From Nitrospirota bacterium (GTDB lineage: Bacteria; Nitrospirota; Nitrospiria; Nitrospirales; NS-4), in assembly GCA_005877505.1 (NCBI GenBank), contig VBOO01000018.1, positions 1 through 36,582 on the forward strand: DNA of 36,582 nucleotides, in the 5' to 3' direction. Position numbers and translations under genes: made by a program. Below the pieces are notes generated by a model that worked only from the letters and a program-made list of their open reading frames with translations, was not told the DNA's origin and searched no databases. Positions 25,726 through 34,956 of the stretch are shown here, piece after piece. The stretch's first letter is position 1; the number at the start of each line of letters is the position of its first letter.

Positions 25726-27714
25726 TTGGCGCGGTTCCCTTTCCAATCCGTGCGACGTGCCGGGCGCCTCTGCGCTATTGCCATGCTCGTGGCCGGCCTG
25801 TTCCTGACAGGCCGCACGCCGCTCGATGCACAGCCAAAGCCCGCCCCGTCCAAGGCCGAGGAGGAGGTCAAGGTCCAGATCGACACGGCCAGGGCCTTGG
25901 TCGAGGAAGGCAAGACTGACGCGGCGGTCGAGGCCCTTCAGAAAATCATCGCGGCCTCGCCACAGAGCGAGCACATCCCCGAGGCCTATCTCCTGCTCGG
26001 CAAGGTCCTGATCGACCAGAAGAATTACGAGGAGGGCGGCGCGTTCTACCGGCGTCTCCTAGAGGAATACCCGAGTTCCGAATTGAGGCCACAGGCCCGA
26101 CTCGGATTGATCGGGACCCTGCTCCTGACTGGGCAACTGAATGCCGCGCTGCCCCTCCTGCTTGAAGCCAAGGGTCAGACAACGGACCCGGCCGTAAAGC
26201 GGATCGTGCTTCGGCAACTGGAAGAGGTCTACCTCGCCAACCAGGACTATGTCCGGATGGTGGAGACCGCCCTCGAGACCCGCGCGCTCGCTTCCGAACA
26301 GGAACGGCGCCAGATTGAGCAGCGCGTCGCCGAGACCCTCAAAACGAGAGTCGGCGAGAAGGACCTCCGTCACTTCGTGGACAAGAATCCCCGCACGTTC
26401 CCGTCTGATATTGCGCTGCTGCGGCTGATCGAGCTCTACGGGTCGGCCGGCGAAGATTACAAGCTAGCCAGGGCCGCCCGCGATTTCCTGACCCAGTTCC
26501 CTCTGCACGAGCAGGCCGCCTCCGTCGAGGCCATCCTGTCCGCGCAACGGAAGAAGCTCAAGAGCATGGCGTACCGCATCGGCGCCCTGTTGCCCCTCTC
26601 GGGCGAATTGAGCCCGTACGGCACCGACGTGCTGAACGGCATCCAGACCGCCTTCGACCAGACGACCGCGGCCATCCCGCAACTGGCGGTGGGCCTCGTC
26701 GTCAAGGACACCGAGGGCGATGCGAAGGTCCTCGACTCCGAGCTCCAGGACCTGCTGAGAGAGTACCAGCCGATCGCCGTGATCGGCCCGTTGCTGAGCC
26801 GCGAGGTGAAGGCCGTGGCGGTCGCCGCGGATGCCAATGAAGTGGTCTTCATCACGCCGACAGCCACTCTCGCCGACGTGCAGCGCATCAGCCAGTACCT
26901 GTTCAACACCGCCGTCAACAGCCGCGCCCTCGTGCGGGACCTCGCCGCCTATGTGACCGGCCCGCTGGGCTGGAAACGCTTCTGCATCCTCGCCCCGCGG
27001 GACCAGTACGGCGCGGAGATGACCCAAGCCTTCGGAGAAGAAATCCGCCGCCTCGGCGGGGAGATCATCGCCGTCGACACGTACGGACCCGATGATAACG
27101 ATTTCGGCCCCCCTCTCAAGCGCATCAAGGAGGCCGACCTCAAGCGCTACGGCAAGATGGAGTCTCCCCCGACCCCGCCACAGAAGTCTCCACCAACCCC
27201 GCCTCAGAAGAAAGGCCCCAAGGAGACCAAGATCTATGTCCCCGGGTTCGACGCGATCTTCCTCCCCGGCGAGGCCCAGAAAGTGAGCCTGATCGCCGGC
27301 CAGATTCGGTTCTATGCGGCCAAGGTGGGCCTCCTGGGGACCAATGGGATGAACACGCCGGACTTGCTCCGCTTCGACGCCCGCGCGGTCGAGGAGGCCA
27401 TCTTCGCGGACAGTTTTTTCGTGGACAGCCCGGACCCCACCGTGCGAAACTTCGTCGAGCAGTACCAGAAGCGCTTTCAGCAACCCCCCACGGCCTTTGC
27501 CGCGCAGGCCTATGAAGCCACCATGCTTGTTCTGGATGGTATACTGAAGGGAGCGACGACGGGCCGCGCCCTCAGGGAGAGCATCATGAACGTCAAGAAC
27601 GCGCCCGGTCTCACTGGGCCGTTGACCATGAACCCGGCGGGATACTTGGAACGGCACTACGCGCTGATTCAGGTCAAGAACGGCGGCCTCGTGCCGCTGA
27701 TGGACATGCGATGA
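25726..27714 (+). CDS. TPR plus periplasmic-binding-fold protein (LpoA/penicillin-binding-protein-activator-like)
   Basis: N-terminal signal and TPR-like region (AVEALQKIIAASPQSEHIPEAYLLLGKVLI), then IGALLPLSGELSPYGTDVLNGIQTAFDQ; apparent TTG start. Confidence 0.85.
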   Translation: MARFPFQSVRRAGRLCAIAMLVAGLFLTGRTPLDAQPKPAPSKAEEEVKVQIDTARALVEEGKTDAAVEALQKIIAASPQSEHIPEAYLLLGKVLIDQKNYEEGGAFYRRLLEEYPSSELRPQARLGLIGTLLLTGQLNAALPLLLEAKGQTTDPAVKRIVLRQLEEVYLANQDYVRMVETALETRALASEQERRQIEQRVAETLKTRVGEKDLRHFVDKNPRTFPSDIALLRLIELYGSAGEDYKLARAARDFLTQFPLHEQAASVEAILSAQRKKLKSMAYRIGALLPLSGELSPYGTDVLNGIQTAFDQTTAAIPQLAVGLVVKDTEGDAKVLDSELQDLLREYQPIAVIGPLLSREVKAVAVAADANEVVFITPTATLADVQRISQYLFNTAVNSRALVRDLAAYVTGPLGWKRFCILAPRDQYGAEMTQAFGEEIRRLGGEIIAVDTYGPDDNDFGPPLKRIKEADLKRYGKMESPPTPPQKSPPTPPQKKGPKETKIYVPGFDAIFLPGEAQKVSLIAGQIRFYAAKVGLLGTNGMNTPDLLRFDARAVEEAIFADSFFVDSPDPTVRNFVEQYQKRFQQPPTAFAAQAYEATMLVLDGILKGATTGRALRESIMNVKNAPGLTGPLTMNPAGYLERHYALIQVKNGGLVPLMDMR

Positions 27715-28430
27715 ACCACATCGGTCTGATCATCCATACGATCTCATACATGGCGCTCCCGCTGCTCCTGGCCATGGTCTTCCACGAGTACGCGCACGGA
27801 TGGGTCGCCGACCGCTACGGCGATTCCACGGCTCGCCTGGAAGGGCGGCTGACACTCAACCCCGTCGCGCACATCGATCCGTTCGGGACGATCCTGCTGC
27901 CGTTGCTGTGTCTGATCTTTCCCTCCGGCATCCTGCTCGGCTACGCCAAGCCGGTGCCGGTCAACGCCTGGAACCTGCGCCATCCGCGCCGCGACATGGC
28001 GCTGGTGGCCGCCGCGGGGCCCGGCATGAATCTGCTCCTGGCCATCGCGAGCGCCGTCGCGCTCAGCGCCATCCTGGCCATTGACCCGTCCGTCGCCGAT
28101 TCCCTCTCCGCCAGCGGGCCCGGCGTCCGGAGAGACCTGCTCGGCATGTTCCTGGTGCCCCTGGCTTGGATGTGCTGGTATTCGGTCATCATCAATGTGG
28201 TACTGATGGTTTTCAACTTGATCCCCATCCCGCCGCTGGACGGCGGGCGGATCATGGTCAGCCTCCTCCCCCCGCGCCAGGCCGAAACGCTCAGCCGCCT
28301 GGAGCCCTACGGGATGCTCATCATTTTCTTCCTCGTCGTCGCCGATCCGCACATCCATCTGTTCGGGATGGTGATGGGCCCCCTGGTCCACGCGCTGACG
28401 AACACGATCTTCTCGACATTTACGTCGTGA
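27711..28430 (+). CDS. Site-2 protease family (peptidase M50)
   Basis: HEYAHGWVADRYGD and NLIPIPPLDGGRI. Confidence 0.93.
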   Translation: MNHIGLIIHTISYMALPLLLAMVFHEYAHGWVADRYGDSTARLEGRLTLNPVAHIDPFGTILLPLLCLIFPSGILLGYAKPVPVNAWNLRHPRRDMALVAAAGPGMNLLLAIASAVALSAILAIDPSVADSLSASGPGVRRDLLGMFLVPLAWMCWYSVIINVVLMVFNLIPIPPLDGGRIMVSLLPPRQAETLSRLEPYGMLIIFFLVVADPHIHLFGMVMGPLVHALTNTIFSTFTS

Positions 28431-28448
28431 ATCGGATAGACACGCGCC

Positions 28449-29432
28449 ATGGCTAAACGCGTCGTGAGCGGAATGCAGCCGAGCGGTTTGTTGCACCTGG
28501 GGAACCTGTTCGGCGCGCTCGACAACTTCATGCGCCTGCAGGCCGAACATGAGTGCTTCTACTTCGTCGCCGACTGGCATGCGCTCTCGACGAACTACGA
28601 GGACACCGCCCGCATCCGGGAATACACCCGCGAGGTCCTCATCGACTGGCTGGCCACGGGCCTCGACCCCGGGCGCTCGACGCTCTTCATTCAGTCCCGC
28701 GTCCCGGAGCATGCCATCTTACATCTGCTCCTCTCCATGATCACGCCGGTGCCGTGGCTGGAGCGGAACCCCACGTACAAGGAGAAACAGGAGAACCTTG
28801 AAGGACGCGACCTGTCCACCTACGGCTTTCTCGGCTACCCTGTCCTGCAGACCGCGGATATCCTGTTATATAAGGGAGACTACGTGCCGGTGGGTGTGGA
28901 CCAGCTTCCCCATCTCGAGCTGACGCGGGAGATCACCCGGCGCTTCAACGCCCTCTACAAAACGGTATTTCCCGAGCCCCAGGCCCTCCTGACAGAGATC
29001 CCGAAGGTCCCCGGCACGGACGGCCGGAAGATGAGCAAGAGTTACAACAATACGATCAACCTCTCGGACACCGAGGCGACGGTCCGCGCCAAGCTCAAGA
29101 CCATGGTGACCGATCCCGCCCGCGTCCGGCGGACGGACAAGGGCAACCCGGACGTCTGCCCGGTCTTCACGGTCCACAAGTCGGCGTCTCAACAAGCCGT
29201 CATCGACCGGGTGAACAAGGAGTGCCGGACGGCCGAGATCGGGTGCATTGATTGCAAAGGGCTGCTCGCAGATGCGCTGGTGGCCCGCCTCACGCCGATC
29301 TGGGAGAAACGGCGGGAGCTCGTGCAGATGCCGAAGCTCGTTGACGAGGTGATTGCCGCGGGGACCACGAAGGCGAGCGCCGTCGCCCGCCAGACCATCG
29401 CGGAAGTGAATGCAGCGATGAGGATGGGGTAA
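28449..29432 (+). CDS. trpS: Tryptophanyl-tRNA synthetase
   Basis: SGMQPSGLLHLGNLFGAL, GRKMSKSYNNTI. Confidence 0.96.
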   Translation: MAKRVVSGMQPSGLLHLGNLFGALDNFMRLQAEHECFYFVADWHALSTNYEDTARIREYTREVLIDWLATGLDPGRSTLFIQSRVPEHAILHLLLSMITPVPWLERNPTYKEKQENLEGRDLSTYGFLGYPVLQTADILLYKGDYVPVGVDQLPHLELTREITRRFNALYKTVFPEPQALLTEIPKVPGTDGRKMSKSYNNTINLSDTEATVRAKLKTMVTDPARVRRTDKGNPDVCPVFTVHKSASQQAVIDRVNKECRTAEIGCIDCKGLLADALVARLTPIWEKRRELVQMPKLVDEVIAAGTTKASAVARQTIAEVNAAMRMG

Positions 29433-29444
29433 CAGTGACAGGCC

Positions 29445-29789
29445 ATGAAGCGGATCGCGCTTGCGGGCATGTTGATGATGAGCCTCGGGCTCCTCGGACC
29501 CGCCGAGCCTGCGCTGGCAGTCACGGACTCCCAGGTCTCTCCGGGTATCGATCGGCACGATCCTCCCGTCAGGCGGCTCCCCGGCGAGATCACCTTCGAG
29601 ACCTACCGGATGCTCTCCACGGGCACCACCGAGGCAGAGATCCTCACCCGCGCGGGCCAACCGCGCTACACCTTCCGGATCGCCCGTGGCACCTGGGTGT
29701 GGGTCTATCTGAACGACGAGTGGCTCGTGGAGGTGACCTTCTCCGGCGGCCGCGTCGCCAACATCAGCCGCTACCGCCCCAAGCCCTAG
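29445..29789 (+). CDS. Exported hypothetical protein, SmpA/DUF2845-like
   Basis: Signal peptide; TTEAEILTRAGQPRYTFRIARGTWVWVYLNDEWLVEVTFSGGRV. Confidence 0.65.
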   Translation: MKRIALAGMLMMSLGLLGPAEPALAVTDSQVSPGIDRHDPPVRRLPGEITFETYRMLSTGTTEAEILTRAGQPRYTFRIARGTWVWVYLNDEWLVEVTFSGGRVANISRYRPKP

Positions 29790-29879
29790 TGCCCCTCGGC
29801 TTCTCTCCTGTGCTTGTCGAAGAGCCGTCCCTGGGCTACAATCCGATCGTCCCGAAACCCACTCTGAGGAGGTCACGCC

Positions 29880-30335
29880 ATGGAACTCAAAACCTCAGCG
29901 TTTGAGGCCGAAGGGATGATCCCCAAGAAGTACACGTGTGATGGACCGGACGTGTCCCCGCCCTTGAGCTGGTCCGACGTTCCGGCAAGGGCCAAGAGCC
30001 TGGCGCTCATCGCCGACGACCCGGATGCGCCGATGGGCACCTGGGTGCATTGGGTGGCGTGGAACATCCCACCGCACGCGCGAGGCCTCGAGGAAGGGGT
30101 GCCGAAGAAGGACTCGCTTCCGAACGGGATGAAGCAAGGGACGACGGATTTTCGCAGCATTGGCTACGGCGGCCCCTGCCCGCCATCCGGGACTCACCGC
30201 TACTTCTTCAAGTTGTACGCGCTCGACACCGGCCTGAACCTGCCGTCGAGCACGACCAAGAAGGATCTGGAGAGAGCGATGCAGGGACACATCGTGCAAC
30301 AGGCCGAGCTCATGGGCCGGTACGCCCGGAAGTAG
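29880..30335 (+). CDS. YbhB/YbcL family Raf kinase inhibitor-like protein (PEBP)
   Basis: CDGPDVSPPLSWSDVPARAKSLALIADDPDAP; WVHWVAWNIPP; GPCPPSGTHRYFFKLYALD. Confidence 0.95.
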   Translation: MELKTSAFEAEGMIPKKYTCDGPDVSPPLSWSDVPARAKSLALIADDPDAPMGTWVHWVAWNIPPHARGLEEGVPKKDSLPNGMKQGTTDFRSIGYGGPCPPSGTHRYFFKLYALDTGLNLPSSTTKKDLERAMQGHIVQQAELMGRYARK

Positions 30336-30387
30336 GGGAGAGGCCAGGTCAAAAATCATCTGTCAAGAAAGCCGGAGGGGAATAACG

Positions 30388-30669
30388 ATGGCGCGCCTCA
30401 AGCTGCAAGGAAAGGAATACCATCTGGAGAAAGAGGACATTGTCAATGCGGTCAAGAGGTTTGAACCTCAGCCAACACACGATTTCACGATCAGTATCGA
30501 TGGGACCTATTACCCCATTAAACAGGCGATCAGCGCCGCCACGGGGCTCCCGATCGAAACGTTCTCAGGCTCCGAAGCCCATGAATTCCTGCGAAAGCTC
30601 GGCTTTGTCATCGAGAATTACGAGCAGCGCATGCGAAAGCGTAAGAAAAGAAAAAGTCTCCACTTTTGA
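30388..30669 (+). CDS. Hypothetical protein, 93 aa (possible small DNA-binding-like domain)
   Basis: MARLKLQGKEYHLEKEDIV...YYPIKQAISAATGLPIETFSGSEAHEFLRKLGF; basic tail. Confidence 0.65.
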   Translation: MARLKLQGKEYHLEKEDIVNAVKRFEPQPTHDFTISIDGTYYPIKQAISAATGLPIETFSGSEAHEFLRKLGFVIENYEQRMRKRKKRKSLHF

Positions 30670-30716
30670 TCCAGACCTTTCCCCTTGGCTCCCGCCTGAC
30701 AAAGTTTGAGGTGGTC

Positions 30717-31721
30717 ATGTCAGACATACCTCCTTTGAATGTCCTCATCGCCAACGAGCAGGCTCAAGATGCCAAGGACGTGACTTCGAGTCTGCGTGCA
30801 TTTTTTCCTGACAGCCGGATTGAGGTGGTGTACTCCGCAGACGAAGTGCTGCGCTGGGCAGCCAAGTGTGAGTGGCATACTATCCTTGCTGATGTGGGCT
30901 TATTCCGTCACAGTGGGCTTGGGACGCTGACCGAGCTCAAACGAAAAGCACCAACGGCAATTCTTATTATTCAAGCCGATTGCAACGACATGACACTTGG
31001 CATGCAAGTTCTGCGCTTTGGCGCAGATTTTTGCGTAGCGAAGAACTCTCCTGCATTTTTGACTGAATTGCCCTTTGTCCTGCGAACACTGTTGAGGAAT
31101 CAAGAGCTAAGCGCGCAGGTGAATGCAGCGACAGATCGAGTCCGGCGCCTGGAGGAGAAAGTGTCACGCACGCAGGCGGAACGGCAGTCCCTCGTTGAGC
31201 AACTCGACCAAGTACGCCAACAGCGCACACAGTTGCAGGGACGCCTTCACAGCCAAGAAGTTGAGTTATCGCAGACAAAAGAGAAGAAGCAACTGCTCCT
31301 GGACCAATGGGAGAAGATCCGCCAAGCGCACACTCAGGTGGAAGAAGATCTCCAGCGGGTGACAGGGCAGTTGTCTCAGGAACGTGGAGAACACCGGGCA
31401 TACAGGGAGCAGCTTGAGAGGCTCCGACAAGAGCGCGACCAGTTGCAAGAACGACTGCTCCATATAGAGGGGGAGAAACAGTCGCTCCTGACACAGTTGG
31501 GACAAACGCGGCAAACGTATGCGCGGTTGGAGGAAGGACTCCAGCGCCACGACGCAGAGCTGTCTCTTGAACGGACCGAAAAGCAGGCGTACAGGGAGCA
31601 GCTCGAGAAGCTCCGCCAAGAACGGGACCAGCTGCAGGAGCGACTGTCGCAGACCGAGATGGGAAAGCAGTCACTCCTCACCCGGACATACCCCGGCACA
31701 GGAACAAATCCAGCGCCTTGA
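30717..31721 (+). pseudogene. Receiver-like domain plus long coiled coil, copy 1; reading frame broken near 31675-31700 and continuing in another frame to 32034
   Basis: NVLIANEQ...ILADVGLF...VAKNS receiver-like region; coiled coil continues in frame of ORF 31519..32034 and ends QMEERIKRLEERLLQEHRQ as in copy 2. Confidence 0.7.
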
Positions 31722-32051
31722 AGAGCAATTGTCTCAGGAGCGTGGGCAACAACAGACCTCCTCAGAGCAGCTCGAAGCGCTGCGACAAGAGCGCGCACAG
31801 ATGCTGGGCGATCTGGCCAATATCCAGGAAGAAAGGCAGTACTTGCTGCACCAGGTGGAGAATGAAGTTCAAGAGCATGCCCAGGCGCTGGAACAGCTGG
31901 CCCAGCTCCAAGGAGAAAAACAGTCTTTACTGGAGCAATTGGAGGAAATGAGTCGAACACGCCAACAGATGGAAGAACGAATCAAGCGCCTCGAAGAGCG
32001 GCTGCTTCAGGAACATCGGCAAAAATTGCCCTAACTGAAATCTTTGAGTCT

Positions 32052-33011
32052 GTGATGCCGCAACAACACGAGGACAGGCTTGCGAGAAGACTCATCCTGG
32101 ATGAGCTCTTCGACCTGTCGCTGTACAAGGCCCTCCGCGACCTGACGGAAGGCGACGTTCAGGGGATCCTCAACGAGCTCATCCAGGTCGAGACCACCCA
32201 CTTCGCCTTCTGGCAGGACTTCTTCACCCTCCAGCTCACCACCCTCGATCTTCCGCGTCGCCTCAAGCTCCGGGGCATCATTCTGGCGTGCCGCCTCTTC
32301 GGCACACCCGCCATCCATCTAGTCCTGCAAGCCATTGAGGTCTACGGCGTGCGGAAATACCTGACGCTCTGGAAGTCCTACAAGGACGGGCCGCTGGGCG
32401 CGGCGGTCAAGGACGTCCTGGTGGATGAATTCAAACACGAGGACACGGTCGTTACCACACTAACGGAACGAAAAATCAATCCGGAGAGAATCCGCAACAT
32501 CTTCTTGGGCATGAACGACGGTCTGGTCGAGATCTTAGGGGCGGTCAGCGGCTTCTTCGGGGCCTTCGGCGATGCGGTCACCGTCCTCATCGCCGCCTCC
32601 ACCACAGCCGTGGCTGGATCGCTCTCAATGGGCGCCGGCATCTATGTGGCGACCAGCTCCGAGAAGGAAATCAAAGAAACGGAGGCGGCCAAACAGCAAT
32701 TCCTCGGGGCGGATATGGTCGCGGCCGAGAGGGAAGAGCAGCCGCTCGGCTCCGCGCTCATCGTGGGCGGCAGTTATATAGCCGGGGCCATGGTTCCGGT
32801 GCTGCCGGTCCTGTTCGGCGCAAAGGATGTGTTGCCCTCGCTCCTGACGGCCGGCAGCATGATCATCCTGGTATCCATGGTGCTGGCGTTCCTCTCCGGC
32901 ATGGAGGTCAAAAGACGCATCCTTACGAACCTGGTCATCATCGCCTGCGCGGTGGCCATCACCTATGCAATTGGCCTTGTGGCCAAGACCCTCTGGGGCG
33001 TCTCGGTCTGA
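32052..33011 (+). CDS. Ferritin-like/erythrin plus VIT1/CCC1 transporter (Er-VIT/MbfA-like)
   Basis: N-terminal helical ExxH (ETTHFAFW) region; GMNDGLVEILGAVSGFFGAF and AGSLSMGAGIYVATSSEKE VIT motifs. Confidence 0.88.
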   Translation: MMPQQHEDRLARRLILDELFDLSLYKALRDLTEGDVQGILNELIQVETTHFAFWQDFFTLQLTTLDLPRRLKLRGIILACRLFGTPAIHLVLQAIEVYGVRKYLTLWKSYKDGPLGAAVKDVLVDEFKHEDTVVTTLTERKINPERIRNIFLGMNDGLVEILGAVSGFFGAFGDAVTVLIAASTTAVAGSLSMGAGIYVATSSEKEIKETEAAKQQFLGADMVAAEREEQPLGSALIVGGSYIAGAMVPVLPVLFGAKDVLPSLLTAGSMIILVSMVLAFLSGMEVKRRILTNLVIIACAVAITYAIGLVAKTLWGVSV

Positions 33012-33021
33012 CGCGACCCCA

Positions 33022-33092
33022 AGTTTCTTTCTTTTCAAATACATCTTCGCCACATCCAGCCGGGCATGATGGGCGAGTACGCCAGGAAGTAG
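33022..33092. pseudogene. Chimeric remnant: TPR gene fragment (33022-33069) fused to PEBP 3'-end remnant (33069-33092)
   Basis: GTTTCTTTCTTTTCAAATACATCTTCGCCA matches 34347 onward; ATGGGCGAGTACGCCAGGAAGTAGG resembles the PEBP 3' end ATGGGCCGGTACGCCCGGAAGTAGG. Confidence 0.75.
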
Positions 33093-33232
33093 GTAAAAAG
33101 CCAAAATAAAATAGTCGACATTTGTCTGGTTTTGTCGTACCATGTCATGGGGTTTCCAGAAATACTGGTCTCGCTCCAAGATACTGAGGCCAAGCCCCAA
33201 TCCCCTCTCAAGAAAGCGGGAGTGAACGAAAA

Positions 33233-33328
33233 ATGGCGCATGTCAAGCTGCGTGGCAAGGAATACCACGCAGAGAGAGAGCATATTGTGAAGACGCCCAC
33301 AGTTGTAATCCACCTGGCTACCACCTAA
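33233..33328 (+). pseudogene. Truncated paralog of the 93 aa gene (MAHVKLRGKEYHAEREHIVK...)
   Basis: First ~20 residues match MARLKLQGKEYHLEKEDIVNAVK; upstream tcaagaaagc-ggag is also shared. Confidence 0.8.
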
Positions 33329-33346
33329 CACATTGGGAGGTTGATC

Positions 33347-34213
33347 ATGTCAGACATAAGTCCCATCAATATCCTCATCGCCAACGAGCAGGCGCAAGAA
33401 GCCAAGGAAACTGCTTTGAGTCTGCGTGCATTCTTTCCCGAGAGCCGGATTGAGGTGGTGTACTCAGCCGACGAAGTGCTCCACTGGGCAGCCAAATCTG
33501 AGTGGCATACGATCCTTGCTGATGCTGACTTATTTCGTCAGAGTGGGCTGGCGATGCTGACCGAGGTCAAACGGCAAGCGCCTAAGGCAACCATCATAAT
33601 TCAAGCCGATTGCAACAATATGACTCTGGGAACGCAGGTCCTCCAATATGGTGTCGATTTTTATATCGCGAAGAACACTCATGCCTTTTTAAGTGAATTG
33701 CCCTTCGTGCTACGAGCATTTTTGAAGAATCAAGATCTGAATTCGCGGTGGAATGCCGCGAACGAGCGAGTCCTGCGCCTAGAGGAGCAAGTGTCACGAA
33801 TGCAGACGGACCAGCAATCCTTAGTTGAGCACCTCGATCAAGCACGTCTGGAGCGTACCCAGCTGCAGGAACAACTTCAAGCCTACGAAGTTGAGTTATC
33901 GCAGACCAAGGAGAAGAAACAATTGCTTCTGGACCAATGGGAAAAAATCCGCCAAGCGCACGCGACGATGGAGGAAGAATTCCAGCAGGTGACAGGGCAG
34001 TTGACTCACGAACGAGGAGAAAACCAGGCTTACCGCGAGCAGCTTGAGATGCTGCGGCAAGAGCGCGACCAGCTCCAGGAGCAGGTGTCGCTGCTCCAGA
34101 TGGAGAAGCAGACGGTCCCCGCCCAATTGCAGCAAATGCGTCTTGGTCATACACAGATGGAAGAACGGATCAAGCGCCTCGAAGAACGGCTGCTGCAGGA
34201 ACAGCGAGGCTAA
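33347..34213 (+). CDS. Receiver-like domain plus coiled coil, copy 2 (intact)
   Basis: MSDISPINILIANEQAQEAKETALSLRAFFPESRIEVVYSADEVLHWAAKSEWHTILAD, paralogous to 30717. Confidence 0.85.
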   Translation: MSDISPINILIANEQAQEAKETALSLRAFFPESRIEVVYSADEVLHWAAKSEWHTILADADLFRQSGLAMLTEVKRQAPKATIIIQADCNNMTLGTQVLQYGVDFYIAKNTHAFLSELPFVLRAFLKNQDLNSRWNAANERVLRLEEQVSRMQTDQQSLVEHLDQARLERTQLQEQLQAYEVELSQTKEKKQLLLDQWEKIRQAHATMEEEFQQVTGQLTHERGENQAYREQLEMLRQERDQLQEQVSLLQMEKQTVPAQLQQMRLGHTQMEERIKRLEERLLQEQRG

Positions 34214-34218
34214 TTGCT

Positions 34219-34953
34219 CTAATTGGCGTGGTTCAGTGACTCAAGGAGCCGCTCCGCCTCGGGACGGTATTCCTTGGCCCACGCGTAGGGGTCCCTGGGA
34301 CGATCCATGTTCACGATGGCGAGCAGCTCGCGCTTCGCGAAGTCGGGTTTCTTTCTTTTCAAATACATCTTCGCCAGATCCAGCCTGGCATGAGTGTAGC
34401 TGGGATCCAATTTCACCGCTCGTTCCAGGTACTCGAGGGCGGCTTCGGGATTGCCTCCCATAAACCGGGGCAGTTCCTCCAGCATCATCCCTGCCATATG
34501 GATCGCGGGAACGTGATCCTTTTGCAGCTCGAGAGCCCGGGTCACGTGCCGCCTCATCTCCTCCAAGCTCAGCAAGGACGCCGTCACCCCATTCAGTTCT
34601 GCCGCCTTCCCGAGGGCGGCGGCGTACAGGAAGTGGGCTTCCGCGTCAGCCTCCTTCAGCTCTAGGGCGCGCTGCGCCAGGCGGGCTGCTTCTTCGTAGG
34701 CCCTAATCCGTTTCTCGTCGCCGGTCAGAAGATCATTGCCCATGTCGAAGTACGTGCCGGCAAGCTTCAGCAAGAAACTTGGGTCCGAGGACTTCTGCGA
34801 TTGAACCTCAAGCAAGGCGGCGAGTTCCCGTTCAAGGGACTGAGGGTAATCCGGAGGCACCGTGGGAGAACCCGCGAAGACTGAGAGAGCCATCAGAACG
34901 ACGAGCGCGCAGACCGCGCACACTCGCATCGGCACGTCTTTCGCCTCCCTCAC
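34219..34953 (-). CDS. Exported TPR-repeat protein
   Basis: Signal peptide (MRVCAVCALVVLMALSVFAG); EAALEYLERAVKLDPSYTHARLDLAKMYLKRKKPDFAKREL. Confidence 0.8.
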   Translation of the reverse strand: MREAKDVPMRVCAVCALVVLMALSVFAGSPTVPPDYPQSLERELAALLEVQSQKSSDPSFLLKLAGTYFDMGNDLLTGDEKRIRAYEEAARLAQRALELKEADAEAHFLYAAALGKAAELNGVTASLLSLEEMRRHVTRALELQKDHVPAIHMAGMMLEELPRFMGGNPEAALEYLERAVKLDPSYTHARLDLAKMYLKRKKPDFAKRELLAIVNMDRPRDPYAWAKEYRPEAERLLESLNHAN

Positions 34954-34956
34954 CGC

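Noticed and set aside
26464-27657. 397 aa minus-strand ORF opposite the LpoA-like gene
   Set aside because: Antisense shadow of a well-supported CDS.
31670-31721. Programmed ribosomal frameshift in receiver/coiled-coil copy 1
   Set aside because: No slippery heptamer or obvious downstream structure seen; decay or sequence error is simpler.
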